NCBI GenBank assembly: GCA_948474755.1
Contig: CAOLHI010003121.1
Span: forward strand, 248,001 to 312,000
From: Ctenosaura bakeri
Taxonomy: Eukaryota > Chordata > Lepidosauria > Squamata > Iguanidae
Direction of reading: 5' to 3'
Length of the DNA: 64,000 nucleotides
Shown: one piece after another, positions 54,478 through 64,000 of the stretch
Position numbering within the stretch: the stretch's first letter is position 1
How the letters are laid out: each line of letters begins with the position of its first letter
Translations under genes and position numbers: made by a program
Notes under the pieces: model-generated
Database searches by the model: none
What the model was told of the DNA's origin: nothing
What the model saw: the letters and a program-made list of their open reading frames with translations, nothing else

Positions 54478-55295
54478 GATCCTATAGCCCAAAGACTACA
54501 GAAGGAGGCTGCCCTTGAGCTTAATCTGCAATTTGGGCTCTGACTTGTAGAGTTTTGTGGCTTGGGTGGGAGCTACCTACATTACCTTCCAATTGCAGCC
54601 AGCTGGGGAACAACCCAGTTATTGGATTGCCCTTGGGGCTCAAGTGTTTTGCGCAAGAGAAGACTGAAGAGGGAGTCAAGGACTGACATCTGGCCTCAGC
54701 TGGACCCGCATGAGGTTATTCTCTTTTTTTTTTGCTCTCTTTCCAGACCGGTGCAACTTATGCCCTTTTCACACGGCATTTTTGAAGCAAAAGGGCCCCT
54801 TGAGTGTTGTGTAAATGTGAGGAGCGGTCTGCATGACGCACTCACATTTACGCAACGCTCAAGGGCCTGACGCAGATCGCGCATGCACCTTTTCATTTTC
54901 GGCTCAAAGCCAAAAATAGTGCGCGGTCGCGCCTCGCTCCAGGGCCCCGCGTGCACTTACCTGGAGTGCAGTGCCTCGGGAGCCGGGTTGGTCACGCGTC
55001 CTCTCCTCACTGCAGCCTGGGAGGTCCCAGGCTGCACTGCGAATGGAAGAGGTGGGACGCTTGTGCGAGGAGGAACGAGCTGTGGAGCCGAAGCAGTAGG
55101 GACGCTGCAGTGTTCCTTCCGAGCCTTCTCGGGTGAGAACCCCAACCCAGCAGCGTGAAAAGGTAAGGTGCGAAAAGGGCCTTAAAATTGGTTAGTTCAA
55201 ATCTCACCTGGATTTTCCCCATGAGGTCTCACACAAAGTGGCTCTTATTTAACCCAGCTTCCTGTGTCTGGTCTCATTATTTCATGGCTGGTCAT
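54478..55295 (+). repeat. Ngaro 3' direct repeat, second copy, split by a group B element
   Basis: It repeats 53864-54195 with divergence: AGATCCTATAGCCCAAAGAC, TTTTGTGGCTTGGGTGGGAG, TTACCTTCCAATTGCAGCCA, GGGCTCAAGTGTTTTGCGCA, and after the insertion at 54761-55181, AAAGTGGCTCTTATTTAACC and GTGTCTGGTCTCATTATTTC. The 280 bases between the copies (54196-54477) could be the second part of the split-repeat layout, but I did not identify a partner at the element's left end. Confidence 0.85.
54761..55181. mobile_element. Group B DNA transposon in the Ngaro repeat (421 bp)
   Basis: The termini TGCCCTTTTCACACGGC (first base changed) and GTGCGAAAAGGGCC are flanked by perfect TTA (54758-54760 and 55182-55184). 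The Ngaro direct repeat continues on both sides. Interior: GAGCGGTCTGCATGACGCAC with a complementary part, TTTTCATTTTCGGCTCAAAG, ACTTACCTG at 54955-54963 (complement of CAGGTAAGT), CAGGCTGCACTGCG and AGGTAAG at 55161. Confidence 0.9.
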
Positions 55296-57395
55296 CAAAT
55301 TCTGAAGCATCTTCCAAAATAGGCAACTACTGGGAAAGACAATCCAATAAGTCTTAAACTATTAACTTCCCGAAATCAGTATGGGGTAAGTATTAGTAGT
55401 AAACCTTTTATATTTAAACCAACAAGCAAAACAAAAATACATTTATTTGTTCAATAGTTAAATAAGAGCCAATGAAATCTGAAGCTTGTTCATCTTTACA
55501 AATTGGAGAAAATTTATGACTTTAAACCTGTCCCTCACCCACAGACACACATGCTCTCACACACTGTTTATGAATGGTTTGCAAGCCTCATTCACACGTT
55601 TTCAAATTCTTCTCTCTGTGTGTTTAGAAATTTTGTTTGAAATGAGAGCTGTAAATGAATACGCACAAACTTTCAAGGCAGCCCTACCACTGCTTTCTGG
55701 GAAACAGTTCCATATGTAATGTATAAGACCTTATTTCTTTCTCCTCTTTTGGACTGCACAACAATGATAAAGCAAAAAAGCCAACCTTAGGTCAGATGCA
55801 TCCATCCTGTGTGCATTGAACTCAAGCATAACAATGGAGTGTGCCACTTTGCTACCATAGCAACTACTGTTGCAAGGTGGGAAATACCTCATGCCATGCA
55901 TACACACACACAAATACAGTAGGCTAGAAGACAGTATTGTACAAGACCCAAAACAGAAATTGTGTGAAGTATAAAAATCCACAGTGCAGTTATACGGGGA
56001 ACAAAAGCATTGCATGACATTTTGACATTGGTTGTAGTAAGAAGAAACAATGATAACTCTGCTGAAGAAACAGACCCATACTATGTTTCACTTTAAAGAC
56101 TGACAGAACAAAACAATATTTTGGTATTTGAAAATGTATATTGCAACCGTACAAGTACGCAACCCTTTGCAACACACTTCACAACCGTTTGTGAGCACAC
56201 TTCAGAAGCCAGAGGGGACACCAAACAATTGGGGGTTGCTCCAGAGCTTGAGAGGGACTCCGTTCATTCTCATGGCCACCATTTTGAGAGATCAGAAGTG
56301 ATGATGTGTCACTGATGGACATATTTCAGGCTGTCGTGGGGGTGTGTGGGGGGTGTTGTCAGCTATTTGAGATGGATAGCACTCCAAACCAACACATAAC
56401 AGATCTATAAGGGGTTTCTTCATTTGAATATGTGTTTTTTAAAGCCAAACATTTTTTGGCTGGGAAAAAAAAGAAGGATGCCAGAATCACACTGGATTCT
56501 CCAGAGAGCCATGTACAAACTCTGGTTGGCATCCTGTTGATGACAGACACAAGTATAACTCTGTATTACATCTTGCATAGGTCTTTTGTTGCTGCTGCTG
56601 CTGGGGTTGGGGTCTTTTCTTCTCTTGCAAACACCAAAGTTCCCTCTGACTTATCATTGAGCTGCTTCAGTTTCTACGGCCATTTGTGGCTGGTGGAGAG
56701 TGGGGTGGGAAATCACAGAATCATCTAGTTATGCCCCATAGCCAAACATGAAATAATTACACTATCTGCTGGGACCTTCAGAGGACTTCGTGGATTTCCG
56801 TGGATTGCATCTGGCTATGGGGACATCGCCAGATGCTACTTTGATCCCCCCCCATCAACTTTTCAGAAGCCACAGAATGACAGTGGGGGGTCTGCAGTAG
56901 CTCAATGGTAAGTCCAGAAGGTGTTGAATGGCAAGCTGTCATTTAGTTATGCATACAGAACTATTACTACATGTGTCATACAGGATCATAGCCTAATGAT
57001 GGACACAGATAGGGCCACCTGAGTTTCCACATCTTTTTATTGTCTGATCTATTTTTCTATTTAGTCAGCCCTTCTTTTTCTCACTAGCCATTATGGCCTA
57101 GTGGTATTCTCCCATGTTATAATTTTATTCCTTAGATGGAGTTCCTATAATAATATTTATTTTCCTTCTCCTCTAAAAACTTGTTGCTACTCAAGTAAGC
57201 ACCTCACTTCCATGCATATCTCACATTTTGGTCCTCATATTTTCCTTAGATCCCATCCTATATGCCAGTTGTTCATCTGGTATCTAAACAAATTCCTTCT
57301 CAGTCTTTTATGTTATTGAATTCTGAACAGTTCACTATGTTAATCTACTTGGATTGTGACCTTTCCTTTGCATCTTTTTTAAGTGCTTTCCTGAT
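55296..57395. other. No gene recognised
   Basis: Unassigned DNA. 56240-56320 contains CCACCATTTTGAGAGATCAG, related to the hairpin at 30609-30657. A (CTG)n patch near 56590-56601 is short. No supported coding region; the 98- and 94-codon frames have no recognisable domain. Confidence 0.3.
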
Positions 57396-57519
57396 GTGGG
57401 CAACTGGTGGCTCTCCAGGTGTTATTAAATTGCAACTCCCATCATCCATCTTCAGGGCAGCCAGTAGTGAGGGACTCCAGGAATTCCTGACAACATCTGA
57501 AGGGCCACAAATTGCCCAC
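57396..57519. mobile_element. Short inverted-repeat transposon, 124 bp
   Basis: GTGGGCAACTGGTGGCTCTC and GGGCCACAAATTGCCCAC are 28-bp imperfect inverted repeats, with CTCCCATCAT in the interior. Degenerate relatives occur at 47295-47412 and 48772-48895. The target duplication is not evident, so the superfamily is not assigned. Confidence 0.75.
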
Positions 57520-57737
57520 TCCTGTCTTTGCCTTTCAAGAATCAGAGGGGGCTGGGACTCTTGTTCATGCCCCCTCAGTTAACTCAGTTATCTTCTGGAA
57601 TGCTTTGTTTGCTGTTGGATTTTGTTATGTATTATCTTTCAAATTCACATGCTAGATTGGCATGTGTAAGAGCACAATAGCCATGCTAGACCAGCACAAA
57701 GGCCCATCTAGTCCAACATTATGTTCATATGGTAGCC

Positions 57738-58041
57738 CAGGGCTTTCCAAACGGTGTGCTGCAACACACTAGTGTGTCACCTGAAGTCTGTAGGTGTGTC
57801 ACGTACAATCTTGGAAATATATGCTGCTATTTATAAATCATATGTTTCTAAAAATATATGAAAGATTTTCATGAGATGTTGTGTCCCCATACATTTTGTT
57901 ATTACTATTTATGTATGTATCTGTATCTCTCATAAGGGGTTAGTTTAACCTCCTTTTTGCTAGTATAACGGAATTACTGTGTCGCAAAATGATGCATGTC
58001 TAAAAAGTGTGTCACCAACATGAAAAGTGTGGAAGGCTCTG
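57738..58041. mobile_element. hAT-like non-autonomous transposon (304 bp)
   Basis: CAGGGCTTTCCAAACGGTGT and, read inward from the right, CAGAGCCTTCCACACTTTTC form the terminal repeats. Flanking octamers TGGTAGCC and CAGTAGCC match at 6 of 8 positions, the 8-bp duplication expected of hAT. GTGTGTCACCTGAAGTC and AAAGTGTGTCACCAACATG are sub-terminal repeats. Confidence 0.75.
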
Positions 58042-58049
58042 CAGTAGCC

Positions 58050-58828
58050 CCTATCAGACACTTGACTGTATATTTCAGGATGAAAATCTAAATGACAGGG
58101 GCGGGGGGAAATGATGGGATTTTTTTAAAAAAGAGCAAAACCTCTTGTAGAGAACATGTCAGAACAGGTGTCCAACATATAAAATATATTATCACATATA
58201 ACAGATAATTTCTGAAGTTTAGTGCCTGTGCTTCATATACATTAAAGTGCTTCATATACATTAGAGATATGTAGCATTCCATATCATTCAACATGTTAAC
58301 TGTTAACCATTCACAAGAACATCCTTACTTAACCATAGTGCACCATCTTTTCCCATGTTTTAATTGCCCTGATCAGCCACTCTTTCCATGGTACGTATGT
58401 TGAGATGGATTGATATATTTATATGAATATTGATTATATTATATTGATTGTAGTATTTGTCTATTGCTTGGTATATTGCTATCTCTAATCAGTTTGCTGC
58501 ACTGTATGTATCTAATACAATGTGAGACCATATGATGTGAGATCATCTTAAAACAATAGCTACTTTAAAGCACTTTAATACTTAAAAAGCTGCTTTAAAA
58601 CACTCCAACAGAAAATGGGGGGAGTGGGAAAGAGAGAAAAATTATTAGCTGGGGTAAACAAGACTGGCTCTCAAGATTGGCAAGCTTTTAGAGATAGATG
58701 CCGTCTTGCCAGTACTGTAGCTGACACCTGACTACTGAGTTTTAATTGGGTTAAGGCTCTCCTTGGCTGATTATCTCGTCCATTCAAAAACTGCTATTAG
58801 CTATTTTCTTTTTATTGTGTGTGATGTA
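58050..58828. other. No gene recognised
   Basis: AT-rich DNA with a tandem duplication of CTTCATATACATTA near 58232-58263. Nothing else recognised. Confidence 0.3.
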
Positions 58829-59024
58829 GGGCTTTAAGTGTTGTACTAGGCGACCAGGATTTAAATCTCCACTTGGCCATGGAAACCCACTGGGTGACAT
58901 TGGACAAGTCATACTCTCTCAGCCTCAGAGTAAAACAAGGGTAAAGTCTCTCAAATTTTACCCACCCCCAAATGTGATAGGCTTACCATAAGTTAGAAAT
59001 GACTTGAAGGCACACAACAATAAG
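58829..59024 (+). mobile_element. Sauria-type SINE, plus strand
   Basis: TAGGGCTTTAAGTGTTGTAC, ACCAGGATTTAAATCTCC (degenerate B box), CATGGAAACCCACTGGGTGA, CACTTGGCC-type body and the tail ACCATAAGTTAGAAATGACT then TGAAGGCACACAACAATAAG. The first few head bases are lost. Confidence 0.8.
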
Positions 59025-60104
59025 AAGAAGCTTTTTTCTTGACATTTTCATTATTTCTTTGATATTTGTGTGACCACTGACTGCATTCTTTAAAGAGCAT
59101 GAAAGCAGCAGCATATGATCAGTTCTCTCGACTCCACTCAAATTACAAATGGAGTCCATTGTTCCAAGGCAGTGGTAGAGCCGTCTGGTACAGTCAACTC
59201 CCAGGCTCAGATATATATATGGGGTTTCCTTTATTGACAGTCATACCCTCTTGCAAGCCAGACAGCTGTTCTTCTGCCTTACAAGACAGAGCTTCAACGT
59301 CAGTGAGGAAGATTTCCTTCCACTTTCAGAAAAGGAGAATGGAGACATCTCCCTTTGTGACCATGGAGGAAATTACATCATCATTCTTGTCCCCACCCAC
59401 CCCCCATCCCCACCAATAAAATGCGGTGTTCTCTTTCTTCCCAATCACTAGTTGGATGGCTATAGTGAAGACTTTCATTCACTGAGGTAGCTAGTACAGT
59501 ATAATGCCTGTACCTTTTCTCTTTCTCATTTTTAAATTTTCCACTTGAAGACAGCAGAGGTTAGAATAGGCTGCTATAAACCATTCAGATCGCTCTCCTT
59601 CAGTATCAGTCCTACCATTAGAGTGTTAGTTATTTAATTTGTTAATGTTGTACTTTTACCGCAAATGGAAAAGAAATTTGGATAAAACAAAAGTTTTTAT
59701 AAGATCGTGTCATTCAGGATCCGTGAAAAATGAAAATTTGCATGCTTCTTCTTCATCATTGGGAAAAAGACATGAATGGCAGATTCTATTGTTTGTTTTT
59801 TTCCTTTTCTAATGTGACATAAAAATGCAGAGATGCTTTAATCAGTGGAGAAACTGCATATGAGAGTGTGTAATTAGCTACTCAAAATCTGGCTAGGTAC
59901 GTGTGTACATGAAGAAAAGAATATAACAAAATACATACCATTTTCCGTATAAAAGTGTGAAAATGAGGTTTGGGGGAAGGTGTTTACAGAGTTTTTGCCT
60001 CCTATGGCTAACTTGGGGGGGATACACACCTTGACTTTGGTGAGAGGGAGATACCATGTGCTGCTCTGCCTTCGATAGCAAAGTGTGTGAGGCTGGTCCC
60101 TTGA
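59025..60104. other. No gene recognised
   Basis: Unassigned sequence up to the LTR target duplication. The overlapping 106- and 66-codon frames near 59100-59450 have no recognisable domain. Confidence 0.25.
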
Positions 60105-60108
60105 GGAC

Positions 60109-61017
60109 TGTTACTGCAGGATAGACCTACTTGGAGATACCCCTAGATATCATTTTGATATCAATAATTTGGGTCTCTTCTACACCCCTCTCCACGTGTT
60201 TGAGAGGCCCCTGGACAAGCACAGACTAGGCTCGGCCACTAATTGCTGGACATTCCATTCTCCACCCAGGCAGGCCAGAAATAGCCAGATCCTTGCTTTA
60301 GGAGACCTCTCTGCAAACACCCTCATTATGTATGTACGCTGTTTACAAAGGACTCCCTGCCCTGAGCAGGCAACCTGGCAGGCTGAATACTCAACTGCCA
60401 AGCACCCTGCATTTGCATACTGGCTAACTCTTTGTCAATTCAGACTTAACTCAATCATGCTAAATTCTGACCTTTCCAAAGCTTTGTCCCGCTCCTAAAT
60501 CGCATTGTTTTCCCCAAGTATGGCATAGCCTGCAGTCACATTTCTCCCTATAAAAACCCCTGATTCCGAGACCTTCCTCAGATTGCTCCCGAGTTCCAGA
60601 CCGTCTTGCTGCCACTTTGCCTGGTGAGCTTCCCCTCAGCCCCATGTGCTGAGCTACATCGCACCCCAGCTTTGCTCTCTATCTTCTTTCCGGGCTCCAG
60701 GAACAGGTTCCGTATCACCTGAATCAACTATCCCTCTCAAAAATCCCGCTATCCAACTCAAACCTTTATTTTCCTTAGTTATCTGTGTGCGTGTGTTGCT
60801 TACGTTGTGTGCCTGTATTTAATAAAGATCATTCATTATTTCCAACACGGTTTACTTCTTGACTTGGTCTGACCCTGTAAACATTGGGTTACAAGATCCT
60901 GCTGCGTTACCCTGCCTCTTGTTTCGCCAGAAGTGCTCTAAGCTAATTTTCCCCAAGGTGTGTTGTTGTTTGGTTATTTAGGTGTCCCTCCCGGGACCCT
61001 CAGTAAAAAGGGTAACA
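60109..61017 (+). mobile_element. ERV-like solo LTR, complete, 909 bp
   Basis: It begins TGTTACTGCAGG and ends AGGGTAACA, giving TG...CA with TGTTAC/GTAACA inverted ends, and is flanked by a 4-bp duplication GGAC (60105-60108 and 61018-61021). A TATAAAAA box is at 60549-60556 and AATAAA at 60821-60826, so U3 is about 465 bp, R about 265 and U5 about 170. A 4-bp duplication fits gammaretrovirus-like ERVs. No internal coding is present. The LTR is related to the truncated one at 1-753 in layout and in its last 60 bases. Confidence 0.9.
60549..60826 (+). promoter_or_regulatory. LTR promoter (TATAAAAA) and poly(A) signal (AATAAA)
   Basis: TATAAAAA at 60549-60556 sits 272 bases before AATAAA at 60821-60826. 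In the LTR at 1-753 the corresponding distance is 275, supporting these as functional landmarks of U3/R. Confidence 0.75.
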
Positions 61018-61021
61018 GGAC

Positions 61022-62013
61022 ATCCCCCAACACTTGTGTAGCTGGCATGCATACAGAGAAATTTGTACTTCTTTTGAAGGGTATTTGGTACCCTTCTAGA
61101 AGAGAGGCATTTTTTAATGAAGTATACAGAAGCCTTCTCCTTGTTTATTATTGATCCAATTTTTTCCCAAAAGTATTGGCAGAGGGAAGGGTCACAGGGA
61201 GGCCCAAGTTTGCTGTTTGAGATAATGATTATGCAGGGCTAAAATGTATAAGCTATCATAAAAGAGGTTTTCTTTGTTGATATGTATTTCATGAACCCCT
61301 CCTTTTCAAAAACCGTAGTGCTTGTTTCACTTATTATAGAAAGGGCTGACTAAATCTGCTGAGTTTCAAGGTGGATTGTTTGAGAAAGCAACTTGTGCTA
61401 ATTTCCCTCAAGTCATAATTCTGGCATGGAAAGTGCTGGAGAACACAAAAACTATGATCTTGGAGAAATGTTTTGCCTAATAATCAGTCTGCTTTCTGGT
61501 GAATTTGAGTGCAGAACAAAGCCCTGGAAGTGTTAAAGGACATTGAAAGGTGCTTTCCCTCCATTGCTATGATTTTATGACTTGCTTTCTGGTAATTTAT
61601 TCAAAGCAATAGAGAGTAAACAATAAAAACAGTATCAGCAGCAGTATCACCATTACCATCACCAAACAAGCATAACACATTTAAATCAATGTGTATCATA
61701 TCCAAGGCTGAAGATATCTGTATAAGTTGGAACATATAGGAAAACACGTAAGAGAAAGATTTGGCAAAGCACTCTTTCACAGACAAGTTCACCTCTTTGT
61801 GTGACTGTCCCAACAACAGTTGAAAAAAAAAATGGGATGAAGAATTGGCCTCAGAAGATATCTTCAGATAGCAAGATGCAATGATAGCTTCTAGCTTGGA
61901 TTGCTTTAAAGGGGGATTGGGCAAACGCATGGAGGACAAGGCTAACAAAGACAACTAATCATGATGAGTACAGAAGGGGTGGCCATTGCACCATAGGAAG
62001 AGGTCAGTTTTCA
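61022..62013. other. No gene recognised
   Basis: AT-rich DNA. 61200-61480 looks unique and has CATAAAAGAGG and GATAATGATTATGCAG strings. The 117-codon minus-strand frame at 61601-61954 has no recognised domain. Confidence 0.3.
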
Positions 62014-62205
62014 TCCAGTGTGGTATAGTGCTTTGATCATTGGACTACAACCCTGGAGACCACAAGGGTTCAACTCCTTACTCAATCATGGAAACTCATT
62101 TGATGACCTTGGGCATGTTATACACTCTCAGCTCCAGAAGACCCCATGATAAGTTCACCTTAGGGTCACCATAAGTTAGAAATGACTTGAAGGCACACTA
62201 CAAGA
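62014..62205 (+). mobile_element. Sauria-type SINE, plus strand
   Basis: TCCAGTGTGGTATAGTGCTT (head and A box), CCACAAGGGTTCAACTCC (B box), GGAAACTCATTTGATGACCT, then the tail GGGTCACCATAAGTTAGAAA and TGACTTGAAGGCACACTACA. The LTR at 62213 inserted right at the end of the tail. Confidence 0.85.
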
Positions 62206-62212
62206 ACAAACC

Positions 62213-62884
62213 TGTCAACGCCAAGGCGTGGTAGGCAGCCATGAGCCGGCTAATAGGTCTTTTCCCAGATAAGGCAGACAGGCAATAAATCAAAGGGCGT
62301 TACTTCAGCAGTGGGTAGATAAGGCAGCACTAAACTAAAGAGCCTTTTGCAGCAAAGATATTCCCTGGCTGTTACATCACAGCCAGGCAAAACAGCAAAC
62401 AGAGTCCACATACCACAGAGTTTGTTCCTCAGCCAGTTGGGCAGCATTTCAGGAAGCAAGGCAAGAGTCCCCGATAGCCCAACAGGCACACCCAAAATGG
62501 ACAGTTGTGAGCCAACAAAGACCCAAGGCTGAGTGAGTGATTTTATTAAGCAGGCCCTCACCCAGGTGCTACCTCAGCTGGAGCTTGATTGCTTGGTGTT
62601 TCCTATTTAAACGCTCTGACCTTCTGAGAGCACTCTTTTGCTCCCGATGCTGCTGGTAAGTAGGCACCTGCTCTTGAATCTCTGGGTCTAAGGCAGCCCC
62701 TGGCTCCATTGCTGGGGCTACTGGGGCCAAGGGCTCTGTGTCCAGGGCAGCCTCTGGGGTGGGCTGTGCAGCAGGCTCCATGGCAGCCTCTGGGGTGGGC
62801 TCTGCTGGTGCAGCAGGCTCCATGGCTTTGAAGTCCTCTGGTTCAGACTCAGAGCTTGAGTCCTGGAGTGCCAGGGTCCTGACA
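62213..62884 (-). mobile_element. Solo LTR, Gypsy/ERV-like, 672 bp
   Basis: Plus strand TGTCAACGCC to GTCCTGACA, flanked by perfect 5-bp AAACC (62208-62212 and 62885-62889). Read on the minus strand it begins TGTCAGGACCCTGG and ends GCGTTGACA, with AATAAA in TTAATAAAATCACTC (about 62540), so it is minus-oriented. The start resembles that of the LTR at 5957-6844, suggesting related families. A tandem duplication at 62735-62825 (GCAGCCTCTGGGGTGGGCT occurring twice) lies in U3. The 126-codon open frame at 62569-62949 crosses the LTR boundary and is not a gene. Confidence 0.9.
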
Positions 62885-62889
62885 AAACC

Positions 62890-63260
62890 CTCTGCAAGCC
62901 ACACCAGTGCATCATAGTAAGCTGCCATTTTTAGCTGACTTCTGAGCATAACAAAAAGTTGGGGATTGGGAAAGAGTCAATCTGCCTTCTCTGTGCATAG
63001 TCTGGGTGCAAGGTGAGCAGTTCTATGGTGGAAAACCACATCCAAATTGCCCACTTTTTAAAGAAAAATCAGCCAGGTATTATGGGCTTTGGGGGACTTC
63101 CAGGGGACTTCAAGGGCTGTAAAAATATGGTTCAGGGGCTCCATTTTTTACATCTCTGATATAGAGGGATGGGCAAATCATTTCCATTTTATCCCACATT
63201 CAAATAATCCAAATTTTACTAAGTCTGGTCAGAAACTGAAACAAAATTCCATTGCAGAAC
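62890..63260. other. No gene recognised
   Basis: Includes phrases such as ATTATGGGCTTTGGGGGACT and GGGACTTCAAGGGC that look like an old repeat, unnamed. Confidence 0.3.
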
Positions 63261-63483
63261 AGTAGTAGTAGTAGTAGATACCTGGTGGCGCAGTGGTTAA
63301 ATGCTGGTACTGCAGCCACAAGGTTGTGAGTTCGATCCTGCCAGGCTCCAGGTTGACTCAGCCTTCCATAGGTCAGTAAAATGAATACCCAGCTTGTTGG
63401 GGTCAATTAGCTAAATACATTGTAAACTGCTTAGAGAGCACTTAGCTGATAAGTGGTGTAGAAATACATATGTTATTGCTAGT
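63261..63483 (+). mobile_element. tRNA-derived SINE (GGTGGCGCAGTGG family) after a (TAG)n run
   Basis: (TAG)n at 63261-63277 precedes CCTGGTGGCGCAGTGGTTAA (A box) and GAGTTCGATCCTG (B box). The body GTAAAATGAATACCCAGCTT and TTGTAAACTGCTTAGAGAGC leads to TGTTATTGCTAG. Its tail differs from the 2669 copy, so two subfamilies are present. Confidence 0.9.
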
Positions 63484-64000
63484 ACACTGGGCACAGGGAT
63501 TCTGAGTTTACATCCTGTTTGTGTGCTTCTCAAAGGATCTACAAATTGTTGGGCATTTTGGATGGGCATTTGACCTTATCTTACAGTTTTTTTAATATGT
63601 TTTTGCACTCACACTTTACATTTATGCCGGGGAATGCACAGATCTCATTGCTATTTTTTTCTCCTAAATGCTGTTTCCTACAAATCTGAGCTGCAATCCT
63701 GTGTGTGAGATGGCCCTTGGACAATCCATGATCCTAAATAGTTTAGCCCTAAGTATATCCTTTGTTCCATTGTATCTCTTCTATTATGCAAAAGTGTTAT
63801 TTCTGAAGTTGTTTCCTTCTGGAAATACTTTAATATGCTGTCAATTGCTGTATGTAACAGTATATGGAACTGAAACGTTAACTGATTTACATTGCCTTGA
63901 CTGCCATTTCTGGACATGACAGATGTCAAATTATACTTGTCTGAATGACTGAGCTACAGTGCAACTAAGGGATCTCAGATGTTTCATTCAGGGGCCTTTT
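63484..64000. other. No gene recognised; possible transposon end at the edge
   Basis: Unassigned DNA. The last bases, CAGGGGCCTTTT, could be the left terminus of a GGCC-type element cut by the window end. Confidence 0.3.

Larger units (their letters stand above)
50430..55295 (+). mobile_element. Decayed Ngaro-like retrotransposon with SGNH-hydrolase domain
   Basis: In order on the plus strand I can read RT, RNase H, tyrosine recombinase and an SGNH-hydrolase-like segment, then a long direct repeat (53864-54195 and 54478-55295). That order and the trailing direct repeats match the Ngaro group of the DIRS order, which uses split direct repeats rather than inverted ends. All domains carry stops and frameshifts. 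A group A pair has inserted in the RNase H and a group B element in the last repeat. The left boundary is my estimate from where RT-like translation fades. Found 3 kb from a DIRS element. Confidence 0.8.

Noticed and set aside
53864..55295. LTRs of a second LTR retrotransposon
   Set aside because: The direct repeat is next to the Ngaro hydrolase, has no TG...CA ends and no primer-binding site that I can see; a Ngaro split repeat explains it better.
1..61017. Treating the two ERV-like LTRs as ends of one provirus
   Set aside because: 60 kb apart, unlike U3 regions, no retroviral genes between them, and the 60-kb copy has its own GGAC duplication.
62569..62949. Pro/Ala/Glu-rich 126-codon minus-strand frame
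   Set aside because: Crosses the LTR end and its AAACC target duplication.

Overview
This window reads as intergenic or intronic DNA from a squamate reptile, probably an iguanian-type lizard. I found no host protein-coding exon, rRNA gene or functional tRNA gene that I could support. The assignment rests on the repeats: tRNA-headed Sauria-type SINEs and 5S-rRNA-headed SINEs sharing a BovB-like 3' tail, a second tRNA-derived SINE family, L2, CR1/L3 and BovB LINE fragments, DIRS and Ngaro tyrosine-recombinase retrotransposons, and many short DNA transposons with GGCC termini.

Layout. 1-753 is the 3' part of an LTR cut by the window edge. 0.9-12.9 kb holds short non-autonomous DNA transposons, SINEs and a GC-rich solo LTR (5957-6844) in otherwise AT-rich DNA. 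13.5-15.3 kb is LINE debris (BovB, then an L2 reverse-transcriptase relic on the minus strand). 17.1-20.6 kb has a long hairpin, a mariner/pogo-like element with internal tandem repeats, a 5S SINE and a DNA transposon. 25.4-27.0 kb is a CR1/L3 LINE split by two DNA transposons. 28.2-29.3 and 36.4-38.5 kb carry more of these, including one inside an L2 3' end. 43.0-47.3 kb is a DIRS-like element with inverted terminal repeats, a broken gag-like region, an RNase H remnant, an open recombinase frame (345 codons) and an internal complementary region; its reverse transcriptase is missing. 50.4-55.3 kb is a decayed Ngaro-like element in which RT, RNase H, tyrosine recombinase and an SGNH-hydrolase-like domain can still be read through many stops, followed by a long direct repeat. 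57-64 kb contains a hAT-like element, three SINEs and two solo LTRs with clean target-site duplications.

How it fits together. The short DNA transposons form at least three groups (called A, B and C here) with related GGCC-type ends and, in the clearest cases, 3-bp target duplications (TAA, TTA, CTA, ATA, AAT, CTG), suggesting mobilisation by one PIF/Harbinger-like transposase not present here. Nesting gives a relative chronology: group A, B and C elements inserted into L2, L3 and Ngaro copies, and one group A element sits inside another. Group B and C elements repeatedly carry a consensus 5' splice-donor string. Most long reading frames here lie inside GC-rich transposons or LTRs and are not genes; the main exception is the DIRS recombinase.
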